A stretch of DNA of 13,460 nucleotides from Firmicutes bacterium CAG:170 (GTDB lineage Bacteria; Bacillota; Clostridia; Oscillospirales; Oscillospiraceae). Position numbers and translations under genes: made by a program. The stretch is taken from contig FR887131.1 of NCBI GenBank assembly GCA_000436735.1, positions 11,876 through 25,335 of the forward strand. Direction: 5' to 3'. The notes under the pieces were generated by a model that had not been told where the DNA came from, made no database searches, and saw only the letters and a list, made by a program, of their open reading frames with translations. The first letter of the stretch is position 1, and every line of letters begins with the position of its first letter. Positions 7,378 to 13,460 of this stretch are shown in pieces.

Positions 7378-8154
7378 TTACCCCAGCGCCACATCCAGCA
7401 CCATCATGACGCTGAAGCCGACGGCGAAGAATACCGTGCCGAGGTTGGAGTGCTCACCCTGTGACATCTCCGGGACCAGCTCCTCGACCACGACATAGAG
7501 CATCGCGCCCGCCGCAAAGCTCAGCAGATACGGCAGAGCCGGAACGATCAGCCGTGCAGCCATGATCGTCAGCACCGCGCCGATCGGCTCCACAATACCG
7601 GACAGCACGCCGCCCGCAAACGCGCTCCCCTTCTTCATTCCCTCCGCACGGAGCGGCATGGAAATGATCGCGCCCTCCGGGAAGTTCTGAATGGCGATCC
7701 CGAGTGAAAGCGCCAGCGCGCCCGCCGCCGTGATCTGCGCGCTGCCGGAGAGATAGCCCGCGTAGACGACGCCGACCGCCATGCCCTCCGGGATGTTGTG
7801 CAGCGTCACGGCCAGCACCATCATGGTCGTCCGTTGGAGGCGGCTTCTCGGGCCTTCCGTCTGGCCGCTTTTGGCGTGCAGATGCGGAATGATGTGGTCG
7901 AGCGCCAGCAGGAACAGAATTCCGATCCAGAAGCCCGCCGCTGCCGGAACGAACGACCACTTCCCCATCGCGCTCGATTCCTCGATGGCCGGGATCAGCA
8001 GACTCCAGACCGAAGCCGCGACCATCACGCCTGCCGCGAAGCCGGTCAGCGCACGCTGCACGCGCTCGCTGAGCGTCTTTCTCATAAAGAACACGCACGC
8101 CGCCCCAAGGGACGTGCCCAGAAACGGGATCAAAATACCGTAAAACGCTTCCAT
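7378..8154 (-). CDS. ZIP-family divalent metal transporter (ZupT-like)
   Basis: A 258-residue integral membrane protein of about eight hydrophobic segments, the normal size for bacterial ZIP proteins. The two metal-site helices are intact: HNIPEG at 119-124 and NFPEG at 157-161 in the usual GIAIQNFPEGAIIS setting. EPIGA is at 189-193 and a glutamate pair follows at 224-225. A short cytoplasmic loop holds HLH (91-93), a reduced form of the His-rich loop. ZIP proteins move Zn, Fe, Mn or Co into the cytoplasm; E. coli ZupT is broad in range. The metal here cannot be told from sequence. An AAAGGAG lies 12 bases before the ATG, somewhat far. The gene has its own promoter and terminator and is divergent from the Fe-S reductase-like gene. 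Confidence 0.93.
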   Translation of the reverse strand: MEAFYGILIPFLGTSLGAACVFFMRKTLSERVQRALTGFAAGVMVAASVWSLLIPAIEESSAMGKWSFVPAAAGFWIGILFLLALDHIIPHLHAKSGQTEGPRSRLQRTTMMVLAVTLHNIPEGMAVGVVYAGYLSGSAQITAAGALALSLGIAIQNFPEGAIISMPLRAEGMKKGSAFAGGVLSGIVEPIGAVLTIMAARLIVPALPYLLSFAAGAMLYVVVEELVPEMSQGEHSNLGTVFFAVGFSVMMVLDVALG

Positions 8155-8199
8155 GCTTTTTCACTTCTCCTTTCCAGTTCAGCTTATTTAACCAGGGTC

Positions 8200-8228
8200 A
8201 TTATATACACCGCCCAACAAAAATGCAA
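8200..8228 (-). promoter_or_regulatory. Promoter of the ZIP transporter gene
   Basis: On the minus strand TTGCAT (8228-8223) is followed after 17 bases by a perfect TATAAT (8205-8200), about 45 bases upstream of the start codon. It is back to back with the plus-strand promoter at 8252-8280; the two -35 boxes are only 23 bases apart. Confidence 0.75.
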
Positions 8229-8251
8229 CTGCTTTTCCCTCGGTTCCCGCA

Positions 8252-8280
8252 TTGAAACCTGTCCGCAGGTGTGGTATATT
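8252..8280 (+). promoter_or_regulatory. Promoter of the Fe-S aldo/keto reductase-like gene, with inverted repeat in the spacer
   Basis: TTGAAA (8252-8257), a 17-base spacer and TATATT (8275-8280) make a good sigma-A promoter 36 bases before the start codon. The spacer holds a perfect inverted repeat, ACCTG-TCCG-CAGGT (8257-8270). A second one, GTATA-N7-TATAC (8274-8290), covers the -10 and the likely start site. Either could be an operator; no regulator is identified. Confidence 0.75.
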
Positions 8281-8315
8281 TGTTGTATACATAAAACTTT
8301 ACGGAGGAAACGGCG

Positions 8316-9461
8316 ATGAATACACGCAGACTTGGCAAAACTGGACTTTTTGTGAGCGAGATCGGCTTTGGCGGCGAATGGCTGGAGCGTCATCCGGAGG
8401 ACGAGAGCATTGAGCTGATCCGGTACGCCGCATCCAAGGGCGTCAACCTTCTGGACTGCTGGATGCCGGACCCCAAATCGCGCGATATCATCGGCAAGGG
8501 CATTCACGAAAACCGTGCCCATTGGATCATTCAGGGCCACGTCGGCTCCACATGGAAGGACGGACAGTATTTCCGCACACGCGATATGCGGTATGTAAAG
8601 CCCGCCTTTGAGGATCTTCTCCGGCGGATGCAGACGGACTATATCGACCTCGGCATGATCCACTATGTGGACTCCGAGGAGGAATGGGAGAAGATCCAGC
8701 ATTCGGACTATCTGGATTATGTGATGGAGCTGAAAAGAAGCGGCACCATCCGCCACATCGGCCTGAGCTCCCACAATCCGAGAGTCGCGTGGAAGGCAGC
8801 GCTGTCCGGCTATGTGGAAATGATCCTGTTCAGCATCAATCCGGCCTTCGACATGCTTCCGGCCAGTGAAAATATCGACACCCTGTTTGCGGACAGCTAC
8901 GACGCCTCGCTGCGCGGCATTGACGCCGACCGTGCGCTGCTCTACCGCACCTGCGAACAGAACGACGTCGGCATCACCGTCATGAAGGGCTTCGCCGGAG
9001 GGCGGCTGTTCGATGAAAAGCGCTCGCCGTTCGGCGTCCGTCTGACGCCCGTGCAGTGCATCCACTATGCACTGACCCGTCCGGCGGTCGGCTCCATCCT
9101 CTGCGGCTATGACACTAAGGAGCAGCTCGATGAGGCCGTCGGCTATGAGACGGCTTCCGAAGCGGAAAAGGACTATGCCTCCGTTCTTGCCAACGCGCCG
9201 CTGCACTCCTATCGCGGAGAATGTACCTACTGCGGCCACTGCAAGCCCTGCGCGGTTGAGCTGGATATCGCGGCGATCAACAAGTTCTACGATTTGGCCA
9301 CCATGCAGCCGGAGGTTCCCGCGTCGGTGCAGTCACATTACGAGCTGCTGGCGCATAAAGCCTCGGAGTGCATCGGCTGTCAGGCCTGCGAGAGCCGCTG
9401 CCCGTTCGGTGTGCCGATCGCGGAGCGGATGCGGAGGGCCGCCGCGCTTTTCGGCTGCTGA
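8316..9461 (+). CDS. Aldo/keto reductase-like protein with two C-terminal 4Fe-4S motifs
   Basis: 381 residues. The N-terminal 290 residues follow the aldo/keto reductase TIM barrel (RRLGKTGLFVSEIGFGG start, DYIDLGMIH at 108-116, GTIRHIGLSSHNP, TPVQCIHYALTRPAV). The C-terminus has two ferredoxin-type motifs: C303-x2-C306-x2-C309-x2-C312 and C352-x2-C355-x2-C358-x3-C362, enough for two 4Fe-4S clusters. Of the usual catalytic tetrad, Asp47 and His116 are present. The Tyr position reads Asp52 (LLDCWMPD instead of FDTA..Y), and the Lys position reads Gln73 (WIIQGH instead of ATK). Standard carbonyl reduction is therefore doubtful; electron transfer or another redox role is possible. A GGAGG eight bases before the ATG fixes the start. 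Monocistronic, cytoplasmic, substrate unknown. Confidence 0.92.
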   Translation: MNTRRLGKTGLFVSEIGFGGEWLERHPEDESIELIRYAASKGVNLLDCWMPDPKSRDIIGKGIHENRAHWIIQGHVGSTWKDGQYFRTRDMRYVKPAFEDLLRRMQTDYIDLGMIHYVDSEEEWEKIQHSDYLDYVMELKRSGTIRHIGLSSHNPRVAWKAALSGYVEMILFSINPAFDMLPASENIDTLFADSYDASLRGIDADRALLYRTCEQNDVGITVMKGFAGGRLFDEKRSPFGVRLTPVQCIHYALTRPAVGSILCGYDTKEQLDEAVGYETASEAEKDYASVLANAPLHSYRGECTYCGHCKPCAVELDIAAINKFYDLATMQPEVPASVQSHYELLAHKASECIGCQACESRCPFGVPIAERMRRAAALFGC

Positions 9462-9511
9462 TAAAAGTCCTGCGAAGCGAATGCGGCAAAACATCTCGCC
9501 CTCAACATAGC

Positions 9512-9545
9512 AAAAGCGGCATGGCCGAAGCCATGCCGCTTTTTT
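9512..9545. terminator. Bidirectional intrinsic terminator between convergent genes
   Basis: GCGGCATGGC (9516-9525), loop CGAA, and GCCATGCCGC (9530-9539) form a perfect ten-pair stem. It is preceded by AAAA and followed by a run of six T. It ends the reductase-like gene on the plus strand. On the minus strand it ends the E2-E1-HAD operon, whose last stop codon lies at 9553-9555. Confidence 0.95.
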
Positions 9546-9552
9546 GTATCCA

Positions 9553-10218
9553 TTATGCGTTCAAAAGCCTTGTGATCTCCTCTGCGGAGTCCACGAGCGC
9601 ATCTGCGCCGTTTTCGGCCAGCTGCTTTCTGCTGCGGTAACCCCATGTGACGCCGGTGCCGAAGAAGCCGACCTTCGAGGCAAACTCCATATCGGAGTCG
9701 CCGTCGCCGACGTACATGATCTCCTCCGGCATCAGGCCCAGTTCCCTGCAAAGCGCCTCACCGGCGTCCGGCGCAGGCTTCAGCGGCCGCACGCCGTTGT
9801 TGCCCCAGACCAGCTCAAAGCCCGTCTCCGGGAAGAATTTCCCGATGATGCGCAGCGTCGTGCGCTCCGTCTTGTTGGAGAGGACCGCCAGACGGTAGCC
9901 AGCCCTTTTCAGGCGGCCGAGCATCTCGTAAATTCCGGGGAACGCATGCGTCAGCTCTGTACAGTGCTCCGGATAGTCCGCCAGATAATCTGCCAGAGCC
10001 TTTTCGTAAACATCGTCCGGTGTTCCCTCCGGGACGGCCAGTCTGAACAGCGCGCGGATGCCGTGGCCGATGAGGCCGCGATAATTCTCCACCGGCAGCT
10101 CCGGCAGACCGGCCCGGCGCAGCGCCCTGTTGGCGCTTGCGCCGATGTCCGGCAGCGTGTTCAGAAGCGTTCCGTCCAGATCGAAAACGACGGCTCGGAT
10201 CTTCCGGCAGTCCTTCAT
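9553..10218 (-). CDS. HAD-superfamily phosphatase, phosphoglycolate phosphatase-like
   Basis: 221 residues from the ATG at 10218. All HAD motifs are present: nucleophile DLDGT with Asp13 and Asp15, motif II Ser114 (VLSNKT), motif III Lys147 (PLKPAP), and motif IV GDGDSD with Asp172 and Asp176. The helical cap between residues 20 and 95 (DIGASANRALRRAGLPE) is that of the Gph/PGP group, which hydrolyses 2-phosphoglycolate and similar small phosphates. The open frame extends 36 codons further upstream, but that part lies inside the E1 gene, carries no family similarity and is rejected. The start overlaps the E1 stop by one base (TGATG), which points to translational coupling. A damage-repair role for the operon is possible; the true substrate is unknown. 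Confidence 0.88.
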   Translation of the reverse strand: MKDCRKIRAVVFDLDGTLLNTLPDIGASANRALRRAGLPELPVENYRGLIGHGIRALFRLAVPEGTPDDVYEKALADYLADYPEHCTELTHAFPGIYEMLGRLKRAGYRLAVLSNKTERTTLRIIGKFFPETGFELVWGNNGVRPLKPAPDAGEALCRELGLMPEEIMYVGDGDSDMEFASKVGFFGTGVTWGYRSRKQLAENGADALVDSAEEITRLLNA

Positions 10219-12701
10219 CAGACGCCCATCTTGCTGCGGCGAATGATCTCCGCGTCGTCCGGCGTCGTGGTGGAGGTGTAACCGTCCAGCGGGATCAAGC
10301 GGGCGTTGACCGCGTCCACGATCCACTCGGCATACGGGAAGAAGTACTTGTCGAACTCATGAGGCGGGGTGATCCAGTTGCGCGCGCCGATGACGACGGG
10401 AGGCGCATCCAGATAGTCGAAGCACAGCGTGGAGATGTTCTCCGCGACCTCATTGAGGAAAGTGCCTCTTGCGCAGGCGTCGGAGGCCAGCACGACACGT
10501 CCGGTCTTCTTGACGGAGGCAATGATATCGGTGTAGTCCAGCGGTACCAGAGACGGCATGTTGATCACGTCCGCCTCGACGCCGTACTTCTCAGAGAGGG
10601 TCTTGGCCGCATCGACCGCGCGGTAGAGCGTTGCACCGATGGTGAGGATGGTGAGATCCTTGCCGTCGCGGACCTTGTTGACCGCGCCGGGCGCCCATTC
10701 GTACTCCTCGGCGGGAACGCCGCCCTCGTGGAACTCTTCGCCCTTGCCGTAGATACGCTGGGACTCGAAGATGATGCACGGATCGGTGCCGTTCAGAGCC
10801 GCCTGCATGATGCCCTTGGCCTCATACGGCGTGGCCGGAAAGAAGACCTTCAGGCCGGGGATGTGGGAGACGATGGCGACCCAGTCCTGAGAATGCTGCG
10901 CGCCGTACTTTGCGCCGACGGACATACGCAGGATCATCGGCATCTTGAGGATACCGGCGGACATGGCCTGCCACTTGGACATCTGGTTGAACACCTCGTC
11001 GCCTGCACGGCCAAGGAAGTCGCAGTACATCAGCTCGACGACCGCGCGGCCGCCGCACATGCAGTAGCCGACGGCAGTGCCGACGATGGCAGCCTCGGAG
11101 ATCGGGGAGTTGAACAGACGGGAGTGCGGGATCACGTCCATCAGGCCGCGGTAGACAGCGTAGGCGCCGCCCCAGTCGCGGACGTCCTCGCCGTAGGCGA
11201 CGAGGGTCGGATCCTCATAATACTTGTTGATCAGCGGCTCAAAGATGGCGTCGCGGATGTTGTAGAGCTTCATGTCGGAGAACTTCTTGCCATCCTTGTC
11301 GAAGGCATAGTGCTCCTTCTTGGCAAGGTCTGCATAGCGCTTGCAGCTCTCCTTCGGGCCGGTGACGCGGATCTCCTGACCGGGAGCGCCCATGGAGCGG
11401 ACATGCTCGTTGGAGAACATGAGGTTCGCCAGATAGTCCGGATCCTTGTCGAAATCGACATACGGAGAGATCTCCTTGTCGTCGGCAGCGCGGCAGATCA
11501 TGGTCATGCGGTCGGTCGTATCCTGAAGCAGCTTTGCGAAGAATTCGTCGGACTCGACGCCTGCTTCCACGAGAGCCTCGCGGAACTTGACGATCGGGTC
11601 ATAGCTGCGCCAATCCTCGATCTCCTCCTTGGTGCGGTATGCGTTCTGGTCGGAGGTGGAGTGGCCGACGAGACGGTAGGTGACGACATCGAGCAGGACG
11701 GGGCCTTCATTGTTCTTGATCAGCTCCATCTTACGCTTGTAGGCGTCGATGACCGCCAGCGGGTTCCAGCCGTCCACACGCTCTGCGTGCATCTGATCCG
11801 GCGTAATGCCTGCACCGAGTCTTGCGGGCATGTTGTAGGCCATGGTCTCGCCCATGGTCTGGCCGCCCATGCCGTAGAAGTTGTCGAACACGTTGAAGAT
11901 GACCGGCAGGCCTCCCTTGCGTCCTTCCTCCCACAGAGTCTTGAACTGATCCATGGCGGAGAAGTTCAGAGCCTCGTAGACAGGGCCGCAGCCGAGGGAC
12001 GCATCGCCGATGTTGCAGATGACGACGCCCTTCTTGTCATTGTCCTTCTGATACAGGGCAGCACCGGCCGCGATGGGAGCGGAGCCGCCGACGATGGCGT
12101 TGTTGGGGTAGATGCCGAACGGCAGGAAGAAGGCGTGCATAGAGCCGCCCATGCCGTGATGGAAGCCGTTCTCACGGGCGAAGATCTCCGCGACGGTGCC
12201 GTACAGCAGGAAGCGGATGGCCAGCTCCTTGACATCAGAGGTATCGGCAAACTTCTTGACAGCAGCCAGCGTCTTGCCGCCGAGGAAGTTCTGCATGATC
12301 TCCATCAGCTCTTCATCGGACAGCTTGTTGATGCAGCTCAGGCCCTTGGAGAGGATCTCGGAGTGCGAACGGTGGGAGCCGAAGGTGATGTCGTCCTTGT
12401 TCAGGAGGTACGCTTCGCCGACGCAGGAGGCTTCCTGGCCATAGCTCAGGTGGGCGGGGCCGGGATAGGTGGTCTCAACGCCGTTGTAGTTCGCCTGCGT
12501 CTTGATCTGGGTGAGCATATGCTCAAACTCACGGCAGATGGCCATGTCGCGGTAGATGCGGATGAGGTCTTCCTTGGTGTAGTTGCCCTCTTCCAGCTCC
12601 TGCTTGACGGTCTTGTTGTACTGGCAGACGGGAATATCGTTAAAGTGGATGTAACCGGGCTGACGGACAGCTACGGGATCAATATACAAAGATTTCGGCA
12701 T
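10218..12701 (-). CDS. Fused E1 alpha-beta subunit of a thiamine-dependent 2-oxo acid dehydrogenase
   Basis: 827 residues joining two normally separate subunits. The E1 alpha part (about 30-375) has GQEA (88-91), SHRSH, HHGMGGSMH (181-189), a thiamine-diphosphate motif starting GDAS (232-235) and ending NVFDN (270-274), and the loop RLVGHSTSDQNAYR (343-356). After a linker (375-480) comes E1 beta: GEDVRDWGGAY (504-514), GTAVGYCMCGGRAVVE, DEVFNQMSKW, AQHSQD (601-606), HIPGLKVFFPATPYEAKG, and a C-terminal IGARN. It would decarboxylate a 2-oxo acid and acylate the lipoyl group of E2. Pyruvate, a branched-chain 2-oxo acid and acetoin are all possible. The TPP motif has GDA in place of the common GDG, and GD-to-N spacing is about ten residues longer than usual. 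AAGGAAGGA nine bases before the ATG supports the start. It lies 22 bases after the E2 gene. Confidence 0.92.
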   Translation of the reverse strand: MPKSLYIDPVAVRQPGYIHFNDIPVCQYNKTVKQELEEGNYTKEDLIRIYRDMAICREFEHMLTQIKTQANYNGVETTYPGPAHLSYGQEASCVGEAYLLNKDDITFGSHRSHSEILSKGLSCINKLSDEELMEIMQNFLGGKTLAAVKKFADTSDVKELAIRFLLYGTVAEIFARENGFHHGMGGSMHAFFLPFGIYPNNAIVGGSAPIAAGAALYQKDNDKKGVVICNIGDASLGCGPVYEALNFSAMDQFKTLWEEGRKGGLPVIFNVFDNFYGMGGQTMGETMAYNMPARLGAGITPDQMHAERVDGWNPLAVIDAYKRKMELIKNNEGPVLLDVVTYRLVGHSTSDQNAYRTKEEIEDWRSYDPIVKFREALVEAGVESDEFFAKLLQDTTDRMTMICRAADDKEISPYVDFDKDPDYLANLMFSNEHVRSMGAPGQEIRVTGPKESCKRYADLAKKEHYAFDKDGKKFSDMKLYNIRDAIFEPLINKYYEDPTLVAYGEDVRDWGGAYAVYRGLMDVIPHSRLFNSPISEAAIVGTAVGYCMCGGRAVVELMYCDFLGRAGDEVFNQMSKWQAMSAGILKMPMILRMSVGAKYGAQHSQDWVAIVSHIPGLKVFFPATPYEAKGIMQAALNGTDPCIIFESQRIYGKGEEFHEGGVPAEEYEWAPGAVNKVRDGKDLTILTIGATLYRAVDAAKTLSEKYGVEADVINMPSLVPLDYTDIIASVKKTGRVVLASDACARGTFLNEVAENISTLCFDYLDAPPVVIGARNWITPPHEFDKYFFPYAEWIVDAVNARLIPLDGYTSTTTPDDAEIIRRSKMGV

Positions 12702-12710
12702 AATCGATCG

Positions 12711-12719
12711 TCCTTCCTT
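12711..12719 (-). promoter_or_regulatory. Ribosome binding site of the E1 fusion gene
   Basis: AAGGAAGGA on the minus strand ends nine bases before the ATG at 12701, inside the 22-base gap after the E2 stop codon. It supports the start at 12701 and translation from the shared E2-E1-HAD transcript. Confidence 0.75.
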
Positions 12720-12723
12720 TCTC

Positions 12724-13460
12724 TTACTTTGCCATGAGGGTCATGAAGCTTTCGAGGCTCTTGCACAGCTCGCTCATGTAGCGTGCCGCCGGCGCGCCGT
12801 CCAGCGCTCTGTGGTCGAACGTCAGGGACAGGCCCATTGCCGGATACGTCTCGATCATGCCGTCCTTTGCGGACTTGATCTTCGTCTGGATGTTGCAGAC
12901 GCCGAGAATGCCGATCTGGGGCGGGTTGACGACCGGCGTGAAGGCTTCGCAGCCAAAGGAGCCGATGTTGGTAACGGTAAAGGTCGCGCCGGTCATTTCA
13001 TCGGGGCTGAGGCTGCCGTCGCGGGCCGCCGCGGCAAGGCGCTTGGCCTCCATCGACAGCTCGAGCAGGCTCATTTCGTCGGCGTGGAAGATCGTCGGGA
13101 CGAGCAGTCCGCGCGGCGTGTCGCAGGCGAAGCCGAGGTTCACATGGCTGAAATGACGGATGACGTTGTCCTCGACCATGTTGGCGTTCAGATCCGGGCA
13201 GGACTTGATGGTCTTTGCCACGGCGAACATGACCATGTCGTTGAGGCTGATCTTGCCCATCGGCGCATCCATCGGCTTGAGCATGGCGCGGTAGGCCTGA
13301 ATCTGGCTGGCGTCGAAGGAATACTGCTGGGTGAGCTGCGCCATGGTGGACAGGCTCTTGGTCATGGACTTTGCGGTTGCCTTGCGGACGGGGCCGAACT
13401 TGACATCCTCAAACGCGGTCTCCTCGGCAGCTGCGGGCGCTGCATAGGCAGCGGCTGCGC
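12724..13460 (-). CDS. Dihydrolipoamide acyltransferase (E2) catalytic domain, partial (N-terminus beyond window)
   Basis: The last 244 codons of an E2 subunit. The visible part begins with an Ala/Pro-rich linker (AAAAYAAPAAAEE) and continues into the trimer-forming catalytic core: PVRKATAKSMTKS, SFDASQIQAY, KISLNDMVMFAVAKT, PDLNAN, TFTVTNIGSFG, and the active-site signature FDHRALDG about 30 residues from the end, with the expected His and Asp. The enzyme moves the acyl group from lipoamide to coenzyme A. An internal ATG at 13365 is not the true start, because family similarity continues upstream of it to the window edge. Lipoyl and subunit-binding domains should lie upstream. E2 is encoded before E1, the reverse of the common E1-E2 order. 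Confidence 0.92.
   Translation of the reverse strand, partial: AAAAYAAPAAAEETAFEDVKFGPVRKATAKSMTKSLSTMAQLTQQYSFDASQIQAYRAMLKPMDAPMGKISLNDMVMFAVAKTIKSCPDLNANMVEDNVIRHFSHVNLGFACDTPRGLLVPTIFHADEMSLLELSMEAKRLAAAARDGSLSPDEMTGATFTVTNIGSFGCEAFTPVVNPPQIGILGVCNIQTKIKSAKDGMIETYPAMGLSLTFDHRALDGAPAARYMSELCKSLESFMTLMAK

Noticed and set aside
8184..9239. Minus-strand open frame of 351 codons
   Set aside because: It is antisense to the Fe-S reductase-like gene and has no recognisable motif or ribosome binding site.
9544..10281. Plus-strand open frame of 245 codons across the HAD gene
   Set aside because: It starts inside the terminator and is opposite a HAD phosphatase with a full motif set.
10219..10326. 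Upstream extension of the HAD open frame
   Set aside because: The extra 36 codons overlap the E1 coding region and show no HAD similarity; the ATG at 10218 gives the normal N-terminus before DLDGT.
10137..12737. Plus-strand open frame of 866 codons
   Set aside because: It is antisense to the E1 fusion, whose protein has all family motifs. The plus-strand product is His/Asp/Val-rich shadow sequence.

Overview
The window looks like a chromosomal segment of a moderately GC-rich, Gram-positive anaerobe, most likely a gut clostridium of the Ruminococcaceae/Oscillospiraceae type. This is inferred from protein style, not from a marker gene. The clues are a very large Clostridia-style modular surface protein (GLUG repeats, DUF4430-like and cadherin-like domains, CxxC modules), strong GGAGG ribosome binding sites, an Fe-S aldo/keto reductase-like protein typical of anaerobes, and a fused E1 of a 2-oxo acid dehydrogenase.

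Layout. (1) Positions 1-6693, minus strand: the N-terminal 2231 codons of a giant secreted protein that runs off the left edge. It has a signal peptide, an acidic linker, many beta-sandwich modules, GLUG repeats, two DUF4430-like domains, and then the start of a prenyltransferase/squalene-cyclase-like alpha-alpha toroid. (2) Positions 6694-7203, minus strand: a long structured 5' leader with a sigma-A-type promoter, a cobalamin-riboswitch-like aptamer, and an intrinsic terminator ahead of the surface-protein gene. (3) Positions 7378-8154, minus strand: a ZIP-family metal transporter. (4) Positions 8316-9461, plus strand: a divergently transcribed aldo/keto reductase-like protein with two C-terminal 4Fe-4S motifs. 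A clear divergent promoter pair lies between (3) and (4). (5) Positions 9512-9545: a shared bidirectional terminator. (6) Positions 9553-13460, minus strand: an operon E2 (partial), E1 alpha-beta fusion, HAD phosphatase, with the last two genes overlapping by one base.

How it fits together. The most interesting unit is the cobalamin riboswitch plus the giant surface protein. DUF4430-like beta domains and an alpha-alpha toroid are the two fold types that build the animal B12 carriers (intrinsic factor, transcobalamin). Finding both in one secreted bacterial protein, with the gene behind a B12-type riboswitch, suggests a cell-surface cobalamin or corrinoid capture protein of a Gram-positive bacterium. 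The riboswitch match and the domain calls were made by eye, and the function is inferred. The remaining genes are metabolic: oxidative decarboxylation of a 2-oxo acid (E1/E2, with a possible damage-control phosphatase), metal uptake, and an Fe-S redox protein. The very long plus-strand open frames opposite the surface protein and opposite E1 are antisense shadows and are not annotated.
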